A DNA stretch of 64,000 bases from Balneolaceae bacterium UBA3186 (GCA_002364085.1 DEXK01000020.1:27129-91128); one strand, 5' to 3'; shown: positions 26,514-34,723, counted from the first letter of the stretch. Program-made: numbers and translations. Notes: generated by a model not told the origin, from the sequence alone.

Positions 26514-26945
26514 TTAGTTTACACTAAAGCTTTTTGTAGCATATACTTCATCTTCGTAGCCAATAAGATAAGCTTTGATGGAGTATGTCCCGGATTTCAA
26601 ATCGATATCAAAGTAAGTTGGTAATTCGAAGGTTTTACTTTCGTCTTTTTCCAGTTTAAAACTGGTTAAGGCCATGGTGCAAAATAGATTTTCCTCTGAC
26701 CTAATAATTTTTGTGTCGCCTTTAGTGATTAAGAAAGAAACCTGACATCCGGATGAAAAGCCATACTCTTTAGTTTCACTTGTATTATTCCTTACTGTAA
26801 AAATCGCTTCGATTTCCTGAACATTAGTTATTTTTTTCTCTTCCAGGTTCAGATTGGTTTCTAAATCTCCCGAACCGAAATTGATAGCATTGCAGGAAGT
26901 TAAAAGCATGGAAAAACAAAAAATGTAAGTTGCTGTCGCTTTCAT
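26514..26945 (-). CDS. Small lipoprotein with BsuPI-like domain
   Basis: 143 residues with a lipoprotein signal (lipobox MLLTSC, Cys about 18). The rest is one Ig-like beta sandwich. The segment IEAIFTVRNNTSETKEYGFSSGCQVSFLITKG and the later LEKDESKTFELPTYFDI resemble the BsuPI intracellular proteinase-inhibitor domain found in many lipoproteins. The exact role is unknown; a structural or protein-binding envelope function is plausible. It is a lone gene, converging on the nucleotidyltransferase gene with only 7 bp between stops. Confidence 0.7.
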   Translation of the reverse strand: MKATATYIFCFSMLLTSCNAINFGSGDLETNLNLEEKKITNVQEIEAIFTVRNNTSETKEYGFSSGCQVSFLITKGDTKIIRSEENLFCTMALTSFKLEKDESKTFELPTYFDIDLKSGTYSIKAYLIGYEDEVYATKSFSVN

Positions 26946-27066
26946 AACTCTGTATTTAACTCATCTTTTGACTATTAGTTTCTAAATAAAGAGCGAATTC
27001 CTTTTTGTCAAGTTTACTATAGTCTGAAGCAATGTGATAAAACTACCAATTTTGCTAAAAATACAC

Positions 27067-27074
27067 TATTTTTG
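27067..27074 (+). promoter_or_regulatory. Candidate -7 box of the AbrB-Doc operon
   Basis: TATTTTTG fits the Bacteroidota-type -7 consensus TAnnTTTG exactly. It ends 21 bp before the antitoxin ATG. I do not see a good TTTG at the expected upstream -33 distance, so the call rests on the -7 element and its position. Confidence 0.45.
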
Positions 27075-27082
27075 TTTTAACT

Positions 27083-27094
27083 ATGTTATAACAT
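27083..27094. promoter_or_regulatory. Palindromic operator candidate of the AbrB-Doc operon
   Basis: A perfect 12-bp palindrome, ATGTTATAACAT, ends one base before the antitoxin start codon and 8 bp after the candidate -7 box. AbrB/MazE-type antitoxins bind short palindromes at their own promoter, so this is the obvious autoregulatory site. Inference from position and symmetry. Confidence 0.6.
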
Positions 27095-27095
27095 T

Positions 27096-27302
27096 ATGAT
27101 TAAAAAGCTTCAAAATATCGGAAACAGCAGAGGCATCATCCTTGAAAAATCTCTCCTCAAATTGCTTCGAGTGGAACAGGATGACCAGGTTGAAATTGTC
27201 CTTCAAGAAGACGGTTTACTAATCAAAAAAATCGATGTGAAATCTGCTTACAAACGAATAAGTGAAAAACACCGAAGATCATTGGATAAACTTGGGGAAT
27301 AA
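27096..27302 (+). CDS. AbrB/MazE-type antitoxin
   Basis: 68 residues with the SpoVT/AbrB swapped-hairpin fold: IKKLQNIGNSRGIILEKSLLKLL contains the usual G-N-S-x-G loop, and VEIVLQEDGLLIKKI is the closing strand. The C-terminal 20 residues (YKRISEKHRRSLDKLGE) form the tail that would neutralise the toxin. It is followed two bases later by the Doc toxin gene. Expected to repress its own operon through the palindrome at 27083-27094. Confidence 0.87.
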   Translation: MIKKLQNIGNSRGIILEKSLLKLLRVEQDDQVEIVLQEDGLLIKKIDVKSAYKRISEKHRRSLDKLGE

Positions 27303-27304
27303 GT

Positions 27305-27697
27305 ATGTCTCCAAAATTCCTTTCTTTGGATGATATACTTTTTATTCATAGTGAAGAAATCAACACTGCAGGTGGTGAGCCAAATATTAGAGATCTGGAA
27401 GGAATCAAGGCTTGTACTGAATCACCTAAAACTACTTTTAATGGAGATTACTTACTAGATCTTTATGGCATGGCTGCAGCATATGTTTCCTGTTTCGTAT
27501 TTCGGCACCCATTTATTGATGGCAATAAAAGAACCGCTTTAGCTTCTTGTCTTACTTTTCTTTACTTAAATGGTTTTGAGGTGAACGAAGAACATGATGA
27601 GGAGCTTGCTGATTTGGTAGTTGATTTAGTTACGAAAAAAATCGATACCGATTTCTTATCTGACTTTTTGAGAACAAGATCTTTACCAATTTCTTAG
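27305..27697 (+). CDS. doc: Doc-type (Fic family) toxin
   Basis: 130 residues with the Doc-form Fic motif, HPFIDGNKRTA, at residues 68-78. Doc of phage P1 phosphorylates elongation factor Tu and halts translation; the Lys-Arg version GNKR seen here is the Doc type and differs from the AMP-transferring GNGR Fic motif. N-terminal FLSLDDILFIHSEEI is typical of death-on-curing proteins. The gene follows its AbrB-type antitoxin by two bases. Pairing of Doc with an AbrB antitoxin is known as an alternative to Phd. The motif has no visible defect, so the toxin is probably active. Confidence 0.9.
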   Translation: MSPKFLSLDDILFIHSEEINTAGGEPNIRDLEGIKACTESPKTTFNGDYLLDLYGMAAAYVSCFVFRHPFIDGNKRTALASCLTFLYLNGFEVNEEHDEELADLVVDLVTKKIDTDFLSDFLRTRSLPIS

Positions 27698-27711
27698 GTT
27701 AACTGTAAGTT

Positions 27712-28113
27712 TTATTTCACCACCGTAATAACTCCGTTAAATTTATCAATTATGTAATTGCTGATCCCACCCGGTTTATCAGCATTTATATCCCATTTAA
27801 AATCAGCTCCTCCAATAAAAATTTGATCGCAATCTAATTTTCCAGCTGTTTTGATTATAGTTTTACCCGGCTCTCCTGTTTCAACAACTAACTCAGGATC
27901 TACTTCAGGACCGCTGTTTTCTTCAAATAGAAACTTAGCCATCTCCACAATACCTTTAGCTGTGTCTTCATCTTCTTTATTCTCTGCGACAACTAAAATA
28001 GTTACTGATGGTTTATTATTAAGATGTGAACTCAACATTCCTGCATGTTTCACCGCTTCACTTGCGTATTTACTACCGTTTGTTGCTATTAACCAGTTTG
28101 ATGGAAATCCCAT
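27712..28113 (-). CDS. Universal stress protein (UspA domain)
   Basis: 133 residues with a single UspA domain: NWLIATNGSKYASEAVKHA at the N-terminus and the hydrophobic VTILVVAEN strand. The central GEPGKTIIKTAGKLDCDQIFIGG fits. The usual ATP-binding tail, G-2x-G-9x-G(S/T), is present only in degenerate form (GGADFKWDINADKPGGIS), which suggests a non-ATP-binding class. Its function in stress survival is general to the family. It faces the Doc gene tail to tail and is divergent from cca. Confidence 0.83.
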   Translation of the reverse strand: MGFPSNWLIATNGSKYASEAVKHAGMLSSHLNNKPSVTILVVAENKEDEDTAKGIVEMAKFLFEENSGPEVDPELVVETGEPGKTIIKTAGKLDCDQIFIGGADFKWDINADKPGGISNYIIDKFNGVITVVK

Positions 28114-28194
28114 AATTCATTAACCTCGTTTATTTACTATTAATTTATACAACAAACCTCTGAAAGCATCCTTTAAGATTGGTATCTTTCGGCG

Positions 28195-29619
28195 ATGAAT
28201 TTCCCACTACAAATACCTGCATCTCATAAGTCCGTTTTTGAAGTTATAAGTACTGCCGCATCTTCCATAAACCAACCAGTATATATTGTTGGAGGATATG
28301 TACGCGACTTTTATTTAGATCGTCTTAAACAAACAGAACCTGACCTCGACTTTGTTACGCTTGGGTCCGGAATTTCTTTAGCTGAGAAGGTTCATCAAGC
28401 TTTAAAAGGATCCCATCTTTCTGTGTTCAAACAATTCGGAACAGCTCTTGTAAAAACGGATGAGTTTGAACTTGAGTTTGTAGGAGCACGCAGAGAAAGT
28501 TATCGTAAGAATTCCAGAAAACCCATTGTGGAAAATGGGAGCCTTGAAGATGATCAACTTCGCCGAGATTTAACTATTAATGCGCTATCCTGGAGTTTAA
28601 ACAAAGAAGATTTCGGAACACTTGTAGATCCATTCGGAGGAATTCAGGATTTAAAAAACAAGCTGATCCGAACACCCATTGATCCCAAACAAACTTTTGA
28701 TGACGACCCGCTTAGAATGCTCCGAGCTATTCGTTTTGCCACGCAGCTGAATTTCAATATTGAAGAGAAGACCTATAATGCTATTTCTGAAATGGCTCCC
28801 AGACTTGAGATCATTTCTAAAGAGCGAATTGTTACTGAGCTTAATAAGATAATTATGAGTGATAAACCTTCCATCGGGTTTGCTCATTTATTTCACACAG
28901 GATTGCTTAAACAGTTTTTTCCACAAATGCATCAGCTGCAAGGTGTAAAAGAGAAGAATGGGCAAACTCATAAAGATAATTTCTGGCATACTCTTCAGGT
29001 ATTGGATAATGTTGTTGAATATGGTGGAGACCTTTGGCTGAGATGGGCTGCTATTTTGCATGATATTGCGAAACCTCCAACTCAACGATTCGACAAAGAT
29101 GCAGGCTGGACTTTTCATGGTCATGATGCTTTAGGCGCAAAATGGACAAAAGGAATATTTCGTCAGCTTGGTTTGCCCTTAGACGAAAGAATGCGCTATG
29201 TGAGAAAATTGGTACGCCTGCATCTCCGCCCTATTGCTTTAGTTTCAGAAGAAGTGAGTGACAGCGCTATAAGAAGACTTATCTTTGAAGCTGGCGATGA
29301 TATTGATGACCTCATGACTCTCTGCAGAGCTGATATAACAAGCAAAAACGACAATAAAGTTGAGCGCTTTCAAAAAAACTTCAATCGGGTAGAAAAGAAG
29401 ATCAAGGAAGTTGAAAAGAAAGATCATATCAGAAACTGGAAAAATCCCCTTTCAGGAGAAGAAATTATGGAAGCACTTCAGATCAGGCCAAGCAAAACAA
29501 TTGGGGATATTAAAGATGCTGTAAAAGAAGCTATATTAAGTGGGGAAATACCTAATGAACATGATGCAGCTTTTGAATTCATGATGAATAATAAGGATAA
29601 ATTTTTGGAGGAAGAGTAA
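28195..29619 (+). CDS. cca: CCA tRNA nucleotidyltransferase / poly(A) polymerase family with HD domain
   Basis: 474 residues. The N-terminal class II nucleotidyltransferase head contains GGYVRDFYLDR (about 33-43) and PDLDFVTLG with the metal-binding carboxylates. RRDLTINALSW and LIRTPIDPKQTFDDDPLRMLRAIRFA are canonical, including the RRD motif. The C-terminal half has an HD domain (WAAILHDIAKPPT, FHGHDALGAK), expected to give phosphohydrolase activity. Adds or repairs the CCA end of tRNAs. No second tRNA nucleotidyltransferase is seen in the window. A repeat-rich gap of 121 bp separates it from ispE. Confidence 0.94.
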   Translation: MNFPLQIPASHKSVFEVISTAASSINQPVYIVGGYVRDFYLDRLKQTEPDLDFVTLGSGISLAEKVHQALKGSHLSVFKQFGTALVKTDEFELEFVGARRESYRKNSRKPIVENGSLEDDQLRRDLTINALSWSLNKEDFGTLVDPFGGIQDLKNKLIRTPIDPKQTFDDDPLRMLRAIRFATQLNFNIEEKTYNAISEMAPRLEIISKERIVTELNKIIMSDKPSIGFAHLFHTGLLKQFFPQMHQLQGVKEKNGQTHKDNFWHTLQVLDNVVEYGGDLWLRWAAILHDIAKPPTQRFDKDAGWTFHGHDALGAKWTKGIFRQLGLPLDERMRYVRKLVRLHLRPIALVSEEVSDSAIRRLIFEAGDDIDDLMTLCRADITSKNDNKVERFQKNFNRVEKKIKEVEKKDHIRNWKNPLSGEEIMEALQIRPSKTIGDIKDAVKEAILSGEIPNEHDAAFEFMMNNKDKFLEEE

Positions 29620-29621
29620 AA

Positions 29622-29730
29622 GTGACAAAGTTATATCAACACTCCGTGTTTGGTTGCAAAGTTAGTTTATATTCAAACCAACTTTGTAACTGTAAGCGAA
29701 GCTTACATCTCACTTTGTCACATAGTCACT
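29622..29730. repeat. Nested inverted-repeat element
   Basis: Fills the gap between cca and ispE. The outer 10-bp arms are GTGACAAAGT (29622-29631) and ACTTTGTCAC (29712-29721). Inside is a 17-bp imperfect hairpin, left arm starting 29652 (GGTTGCAAAG...) and right arm ending 29690 (...CTTTGTAAC) with one mismatch and two G-U pairs. A third small hairpin, GTAAGC-GAA-GCTTAC, lies at 29692-29706. A further AGTGAC/GTCACT pair sits at the very ends. The three structures together could form a cruciform; it looks like a non-autonomous mobile repeat. Confidence 0.65.
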
Positions 29731-29740
29731 CTTTATTTAA

Positions 29741-30619
29741 ATGAAAGAAGTTTGGGTATCAAATTCATACGCTAAGATCAATATCGGGCTCAACGTTTTG
29801 GAGAGGCTTGACTCAGGATATCATAATATTGAGACTGGTTTTTGTTTTATCGAATGGACAGATCGTTTTGAGATAACACCATCGAGTAGAAACAGCTTAA
29901 CTATGAGCGATGAAAAAATTCCTGTTGACGACTCAAATCTCATTGTAAAAGCCGTAGCTCTACTTGAGAGAGAGGCCGGGTTAAAAGATCAGTTTAATAT
30001 AAAAGTTCAAAAAAATATTCCTGCCGGTGCCGGTCTCGGTGGGGGGAGCAGTAATGCTGCTACTACACTTAGAATGATCAACAAGATCGCTAATCTAGGA
30101 TTACAAGAACCGGAATTAATGGAACTAGGGAAAAAGCTTGGTGCTGATGTTCCTTTCTTCATCCAGGGAAAGCCTGGGTTTGCAACGGGGCTCGGAACCG
30201 AAATAGAGCCTTTACCTATTCAGCCCAACGGTTGGATAGTCACAATTTTTCCAGGCGAACCAAGTAGCACCCCCGAAGCGTATAATTTTGTAGAACCAAA
30301 TCCTGAACCGGAGTTTTCATTAAAAAAAGTATTGAAAAAAGAGCCTCTGGAGGAATGGGAATACTTGATCATTAATGACCTTGAAGCTTCGGTTTTCCCA
30401 AGAATGAATATTGTTGGAAACATTAAAGATCAATGCTACGAATTCGGGGCAAGCTACGCCTCAATGAGTGGAAGCGGTTCCAGTGTTTTTGGGATTTTTG
30501 AACAGGATTTTGTTGCAATTCACGCGTATGAATCGTTTCATAGTCTCGGATTTTCAGCGAATTTATCGCGCCCCCTTTTTAAACCTGATCTGGGTATCTA
30601 CAAGAAACAGATCGACTAA
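29741..30619 (+). CDS. ispE: 4-diphosphocytidyl-2-C-methyl-D-erythritol kinase
   Basis: Phosphorylates CDP-methylerythritol in the MEP route to isoprenoids. The 292 residues form a GHMP kinase. The N-terminal SYAKINIGLNVLERLDSGYHNIE is the classical IspE motif, PAGAGLGGGSSNAAT (about 95-109) is the ATP loop and ASMSGSGSSVFGIF the C-terminal GHMP motif. Its presence means the organism uses the MEP pathway, which also supplies DMAPP for MiaA. It is followed by glgP at 36 bp. Confidence 0.96.
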   Translation: MKEVWVSNSYAKINIGLNVLERLDSGYHNIETGFCFIEWTDRFEITPSSRNSLTMSDEKIPVDDSNLIVKAVALLEREAGLKDQFNIKVQKNIPAGAGLGGGSSNAATTLRMINKIANLGLQEPELMELGKKLGADVPFFIQGKPGFATGLGTEIEPLPIQPNGWIVTIFPGEPSSTPEAYNFVEPNPEPEFSLKKVLKKEPLEEWEYLIINDLEASVFPRMNIVGNIKDQCYEFGASYASMSGSGSSVFGIFEQDFVAIHAYESFHSLGFSANLSRPLFKPDLGIYKKQID

Positions 30620-30655
30620 TTTATTTCACATTTAAGTTATCAATCAGCATCTATA

Positions 30656-33136
30656 ATGGCTAAAAAGAAGACTTCTTCAACACCGGATCTAAGATCGGGA
30701 ATGGATAAAAACTCCCTTCGCGAAGATATTAAAATGCACCTTCGTCATACCTTGGCAAAGGACGAGTACTCTACCACAAACTGGGATAATTACCGAAGTG
30801 TGGTTCTCACTTTAATGGATCGGTTAAATGAGCGCTGGTTAACAACGCAGCAACATTACCATAATTCCGGAGCAAAACGAGTTTACTATTTATCCATGGA
30901 ATACCTGATCGGTCGGTTGCTTGATAACATGGTAGTTAATCTGGATGTTCAACAAGAAATCGCTGATGCTTTACAGGATGTTGGTTTAGATTATGATGAC
31001 ATCCGAAATGCAGAATGGGACGCCGGACTTGGAAATGGTGGTCTCGGAAGACTTGCAGCTTGTTTTTTGGATTCCATGGCAACATTAGGAATTCCTGCAA
31101 TTGGTTACGGCTTGCGATACGACTACGGAATTTTCTATCAAACTATGGAAAACGGGTTTCAGATCGAGAAACCGGATCTTTGGTTGCGTTATGGAAATCC
31201 CTGGGATATTGTCCGTCCTAAAGTTCAATATCCGGTGGAATTTTATGGTCACCAAGGTGCCGCTCAAAACGGAGATGGCGGACATCATTACAGTTGGGAA
31301 AATACCCGCAAAGTTCAAGCCGTTGCTTACGACACTCCTATTCCAGGATACGATAATGGAATTGTAAACAATCTGCGATTATGGAAGGCAGAATCTGATG
31401 CTACTTTAGATCTAAAAAGCTTTAATCAAGGGCAGTACATTGACGCCGTAAAAGACAATCAACTTGAGCAGAACATCACTCGTGTTCTATATCCTAACGA
31501 CAAAGTTTTTGTAGGTCAGGAACTCCGATTGAAGCAAGAATACTTCCTTGTATCTGCTTCTATGCAGGATATTATCCGGCGTTTCAAAAAAGGAACTGAT
31601 GACTGGAGTAAATTTCCGGAACGCGTTGCTATTCAGTGTAACGATACCCATCCGAATCTTGCAATACCTGAGTTGATGAGAGTCTTGCTGGATGATGTAC
31701 ACATGCCATGGGAAAAAGCCTGGGATATTACATCCAACACGATGGCTTACACGAATCATACTTTACTTCCTGAGGCTTTGGAAAAATGGCCGGTTTCGTT
31801 GATGAGAAACCTTTTACCAAGACACCTGAATATTATCCATGAGATAAATCGTCGCTTTATGGATAACATCAAAGCAACACATGGAAACGATACTGCTCGT
31901 ATGAAAAGAATGAGCATAATCGGCGAAGGGGAGGATCCTGTAGTACATATGGCACATTTGGGAATTGTCGGCTCCAGAAAGGTGAACGGTGTAGCCGCGC
32001 TTCATTCCCGATTGGTAAAGGAAACCATGTTCAAGGATTTTGACGAGCTCTATCCTGACAAATTCACTAACAAGACCAATGGAATTACTCCACGAAGATG
32101 GTTGAAGCAATGTAATCCTGATCTATCCGACCTGATCACTGAAGAAATCGGAGATAAATGGATCACCGATCTTGATCATCTAAAAAAGCTGGCTCCATCA
32201 GCAAAGAAAAAGTCTTTCCAGAAAAAATTTGGTAAGATAAAGCTGGAAAACAAAAAGCTGTTGGCTGATTACATCAAAGAAGAACGAGGAATTGATGTTG
32301 ATCCAAAGTCTATGTTCGACATTCAGATCAAGAGAATTCATGAGTACAAACGTCAACTGATGGCAGCTTTACATGTAGCAACATTATATAACCGTTTAAA
32401 AGAGAACCCCGACCTGGATATTGTTCCAAGAACAGTGATCTTTGGCGGAAAAGCTGCTCCTGGTTATGCAATGGCAAAGCTTCACATAAAGCTTATCAAC
32501 AGCATTGGTGAGAAGGTTAATAACGATCCGGAAGTTAGCGATAAGCTGAAGTGTATTTTCCTTGAAAACTACCGAGTTACCTTAGCGGAAATGATGATTC
32601 CGGCTGCTGATCTTTCCGAGCAAATTTCTACTGCAGGAATGGAAGCTTCAGGAACAGGTAACATGAAATTTGCGCTGAACGGTGCTCTTACTATTGGTAC
32701 TCTTGACGGAGCGAATGTAGAGATCAAAGAGGAAGTTGGTGACGATAATATTTTCATCTTTGGATTAACGGTGGAAGAAGTGGACGAACTTCGTCAACAG
32801 GGTTATAACCCGTGGGATTATTACAATGCCAATGCTGAGTTGAAAAAAGTGATCGATCAAATTCGTACCGGTTTCTTCTGTGAAGAAGATCCAACGCTTT
32901 TCCAGCCAATTGTTGACGCATTACTCCACAAAGGAGACTACTTCATGGTTATGGCGGATTATGAAACTTATGTGAAAAAGCAGGAAGAAGTTGAAGATCT
33001 ATATAAAGATCAATCCGAATGGAACAGAAAGGCTATTCTGAATGTGGCTAAAATCGGTAAATTCTCCAGCGACCGAACTATTCTGGATTATGCAGATGAG
33101 ATCTGGCAAACAAAACCTGTTAAGCTGAAAAAGTAA
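30656..33136 (+). CDS. glgP: Glycogen phosphorylase
   Basis: Releases glucose 1-phosphate from alpha-1,4-glucan ends. The 826 residues are of GT35 standard length. The pyridoxal phosphate Lys lies in EASGTGNMKFALNG (Lys about 671). Further matches are YYLSMEYLIGRLL, LGNGGLGRLAACFLDSMATL and IQCNDTHPNLAIPELMR. No phosphorylation site or long regulatory N-terminal tail is apparent, as usual for bacterial enzymes. It lies after ispE and ends at a strong hairpin (33154-33189). GlgB and MalQ are encoded about 8-10 kb away on the other strand, so glycogen breakdown and remodelling are split over two loci. Confidence 0.97.
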   Translation: MAKKKTSSTPDLRSGMDKNSLREDIKMHLRHTLAKDEYSTTNWDNYRSVVLTLMDRLNERWLTTQQHYHNSGAKRVYYLSMEYLIGRLLDNMVVNLDVQQEIADALQDVGLDYDDIRNAEWDAGLGNGGLGRLAACFLDSMATLGIPAIGYGLRYDYGIFYQTMENGFQIEKPDLWLRYGNPWDIVRPKVQYPVEFYGHQGAAQNGDGGHHYSWENTRKVQAVAYDTPIPGYDNGIVNNLRLWKAESDATLDLKSFNQGQYIDAVKDNQLEQNITRVLYPNDKVFVGQELRLKQEYFLVSASMQDIIRRFKKGTDDWSKFPERVAIQCNDTHPNLAIPELMRVLLDDVHMPWEKAWDITSNTMAYTNHTLLPEALEKWPVSLMRNLLPRHLNIIHEINRRFMDNIKATHGNDTARMKRMSIIGEGEDPVVHMAHLGIVGSRKVNGVAALHSRLVKETMFKDFDELYPDKFTNKTNGITPRRWLKQCNPDLSDLITEEIGDKWITDLDHLKKLAPSAKKKSFQKKFGKIKLENKKLLADYIKEERGIDVDPKSMFDIQIKRIHEYKRQLMAALHVATLYNRLKENPDLDIVPRTVIFGGKAAPGYAMAKLHIKLINSIGEKVNNDPEVSDKLKCIFLENYRVTLAEMMIPAADLSEQISTAGMEASGTGNMKFALNGALTIGTLDGANVEIKEEVGDDNIFIFGLTVEEVDELRQQGYNPWDYYNANAELKKVIDQIRTGFFCEEDPTLFQPIVDALLHKGDYFMVMADYETYVKKQEEVEDLYKDQSEWNRKAILNVAKIGKFSSDRTILDYADEIWQTKPVKLKK

Positions 33137-33153
33137 TTGTCTATTTAAATATC

Positions 33154-33189
33154 AACCGTAGGGACGTAAAGCATTACGTCCCTATGGTT
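33154..33189. repeat. Long hairpin repeat (CCGTAGGGAC type), possible terminator of glgP
   Basis: A 16-bp stem, 33154-33169 (AACCGTAGGGACGTAA) with 33174-33189 (TTACGTCCCTATGGTT), with a four-base loop; every position pairs, one as G-U. It lies 18 bp after the glgP stop. No strong U-run follows. The same sequence family starts again at 63982 (ACCCGTAGGGACAATT), so it is a dispersed repeat that may also stop transcription or protect the mRNA 3' end. Confidence 0.75.
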
Positions 33190-33247
33190 ATTTTCCAGAA
33201 AAAATCTTCTGAAAGAAATTCTTAATTCCTTCGTCTAAAACATTAAA

Positions 33248-33838
33248 TTGGCTTTAGTGGAAGAAAAGAAATTCATACAACGATTACGGGATAAAGACCG
33301 AACTGCGTTTCAGCAATTAGTGCGGGAATACAAAGACCCAATCCTGAATGTTTGTTATGGATATCTAAAAGACGTCGACGACGCTGAAGACCTTACTCAG
33401 GAAGTATTTGCTGAGGTTTACAAAACTATCTCCAATTTTAAAGAAGAAGCTTCTCTTTTTACCTGGATGTACAGAATTGCTGTTTCCAGATCATTAGATG
33501 AACTGAAAAAACGCCGAAGCTTGAAACGCGCTGCTTATTTCGAGAAACGTGTACGATCAGAAGCTGCCGATCTGGAAATGTCTCAAACTGCATCCGACCT
33601 GCCTGATCCGGAAGAAGAACTCTACCAAAAACAGCAGCAGTTATTTATTCAGGATTCTTTGAACCAGCTTGCTGAAACCCAACGAACGGCTTTCGTTCTT
33701 AGCCAACAAGACGGGCTTAGTTACAAAGAGATTGCGGACATCATGGAGAAGAGTTTGTCCTCTATAGAATCCTTGGTTCACCGAAGTAAACAGAACCTCA
33801 GAAAGATCATGGAGGACAATTATGAAAATTATTTTTAA
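33248..33838 (+). CDS. ECF-type RNA polymerase sigma factor
   Basis: 196 residues, with region 2 FQQLVREYKDPILNVCYGYLKDVDDAEDLTQEVFAEVYKTI followed by FTWMYRIAVSRSLDELKKRR, and region 4 LAETQRTAFVLSQQDGLSYKEIADIMEKSLSSIESLVHRSKQNL. It directs core polymerase to envelope- or stress-linked promoters. The start is TTG at 33248, with a GTG at 33257 as alternative; no ATG is available before region 2. Two downstream genes with single membrane helices follow in the same direction, consistent with a sigma-regulator unit. Confidence 0.9.
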   Translation: MALVEEKKFIQRLRDKDRTAFQQLVREYKDPILNVCYGYLKDVDDAEDLTQEVFAEVYKTISNFKEEASLFTWMYRIAVSRSLDELKKRRSLKRAAYFEKRVRSEAADLEMSQTASDLPDPEEELYQKQQQLFIQDSLNQLAETQRTAFVLSQQDGLSYKEIADIMEKSLSSIESLVHRSKQNLRKIMEDNYENYF

Positions 33839-33889
33839 AGAGCACAAGTTTTTACAACACATTTCGCCTAATCCTTTATCGGAAGAATT

Positions 33890-34219
33890 ATGAGATCAGA
33901 AAAAGACATACAAACCCATATAGACCAGTTGATGAAAGATGCTGAAAAGCCTGCTTTTGTTTCAACCAGTGATGATTTTGAAGAAACTCTTTTTGCTCGT
34001 TTTGATGAAATTGACAATCAGAACGCTCCTAAAACAGCTACCATCTTCACTCTTTCAGAAGTGCGAAAATATGCCGCTGTTATTTTAATTTTGATCCTGA
34101 ATGTTTCTGCCATTCTTTTTTATTCTACCAGTTCTGACAGCGAACAGACAACTGAAGATATCTCAGAGTATTCTGAAGAGTATTTTCCGGATTATGCAAC
34201 TTTAACTTCCTTGGAGTAA
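33890..34219 (+). CDS. Single-helix membrane protein, putative anti-sigma factor
   Basis: 109 residues. The N-terminal 60 are cytoplasmic-looking and acidic, then comes one TM helix, YAAVILILILNVSAILFYS (about 71-89), then a short acidic tail. There is no zinc-finger motif of the classical ZAS anti-sigma family. Placed 51 bp after the ECF sigma gene and 3 bp before a Spy-like gene, it occupies the usual position of the cognate anti-sigma factor. Function by position only; sequence similarity to a known anti-sigma is not evident. Confidence 0.6.
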   Translation: MRSEKDIQTHIDQLMKDAEKPAFVSTSDDFEETLFARFDEIDNQNAPKTATIFTLSEVRKYAAVILILILNVSAILFYSTSSDSEQTTEDISEYSEEYFPDYATLTSLE

Positions 34220-34222
34220 ACC

Positions 34223-34723
34223 ATGGGTTTATTTGAAAACAAACGATTTACCATTATATCCATTTCCGTTTTGGTTGTACTGAACCTGATTCTTATCGGA
34301 TTAGTTGTTGGTCCTGAACTTGGAAAGCGAGATCGTGACCGAAAAGACGGAGACAGAAGAAGAGCTTATGTTGAAAAAGAACTTGGCTTTACCAAAGAGC
34401 AGAAACAAGCATATGATTCTTTAAACTCCAGCCACAGAACTGAAACGAAAGCTCTTCAACAAAAAATCGATGAAAAACGCAGGGAAATGTTTCGTCTTAC
34501 TCAACTTGATGACGTTTCCATTGAAACTATTGATTCTTTAACTACTGATATCGGAACATTAGTCTCTAATATGGAGCTTCGAACCTACGAACATATTTCT
34601 AACATCAGAGCGCTTTGTACCCCCGAACAACTTCAAAAATTGGACTCACTAGTTCAACGAATGATCAAGTCCAGACGAGACCGGGAAGGAGAGCGCAAAA
34701 CTTCACCGTCTTCAGGGAATTAA
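34223..34723 (+). CDS. Spy/CpxP-like membrane-anchored protein (heavy-metal-sensor type)
   Basis: 166 residues with an N-terminal membrane anchor (about 9-29) and then a highly charged helical periplasmic region. LGFTKEQKQAYDSLNSSHRTE and LCTPEQLQKLDSLVQRMIKSRRDR are the paired LTxxQ-type helices of the Spy/CpxP/CnrX fold. Such proteins act as periplasmic chaperones or signal sensors for ECF systems. It is the third gene of the sigma operon, three bases after the putative anti-sigma gene, so a sensing role in this operon is reasonable. No metal-binding His/Cys cluster is seen. Confidence 0.75.
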   Translation: MGLFENKRFTIISISVLVVLNLILIGLVVGPELGKRDRDRKDGDRRRAYVEKELGFTKEQKQAYDSLNSSHRTETKALQQKIDEKRREMFRLTQLDDVSIETIDSLTTDIGTLVSNMELRTYEHISNIRALCTPEQLQKLDSLVQRMIKSRRDREGERKTSPSSGN

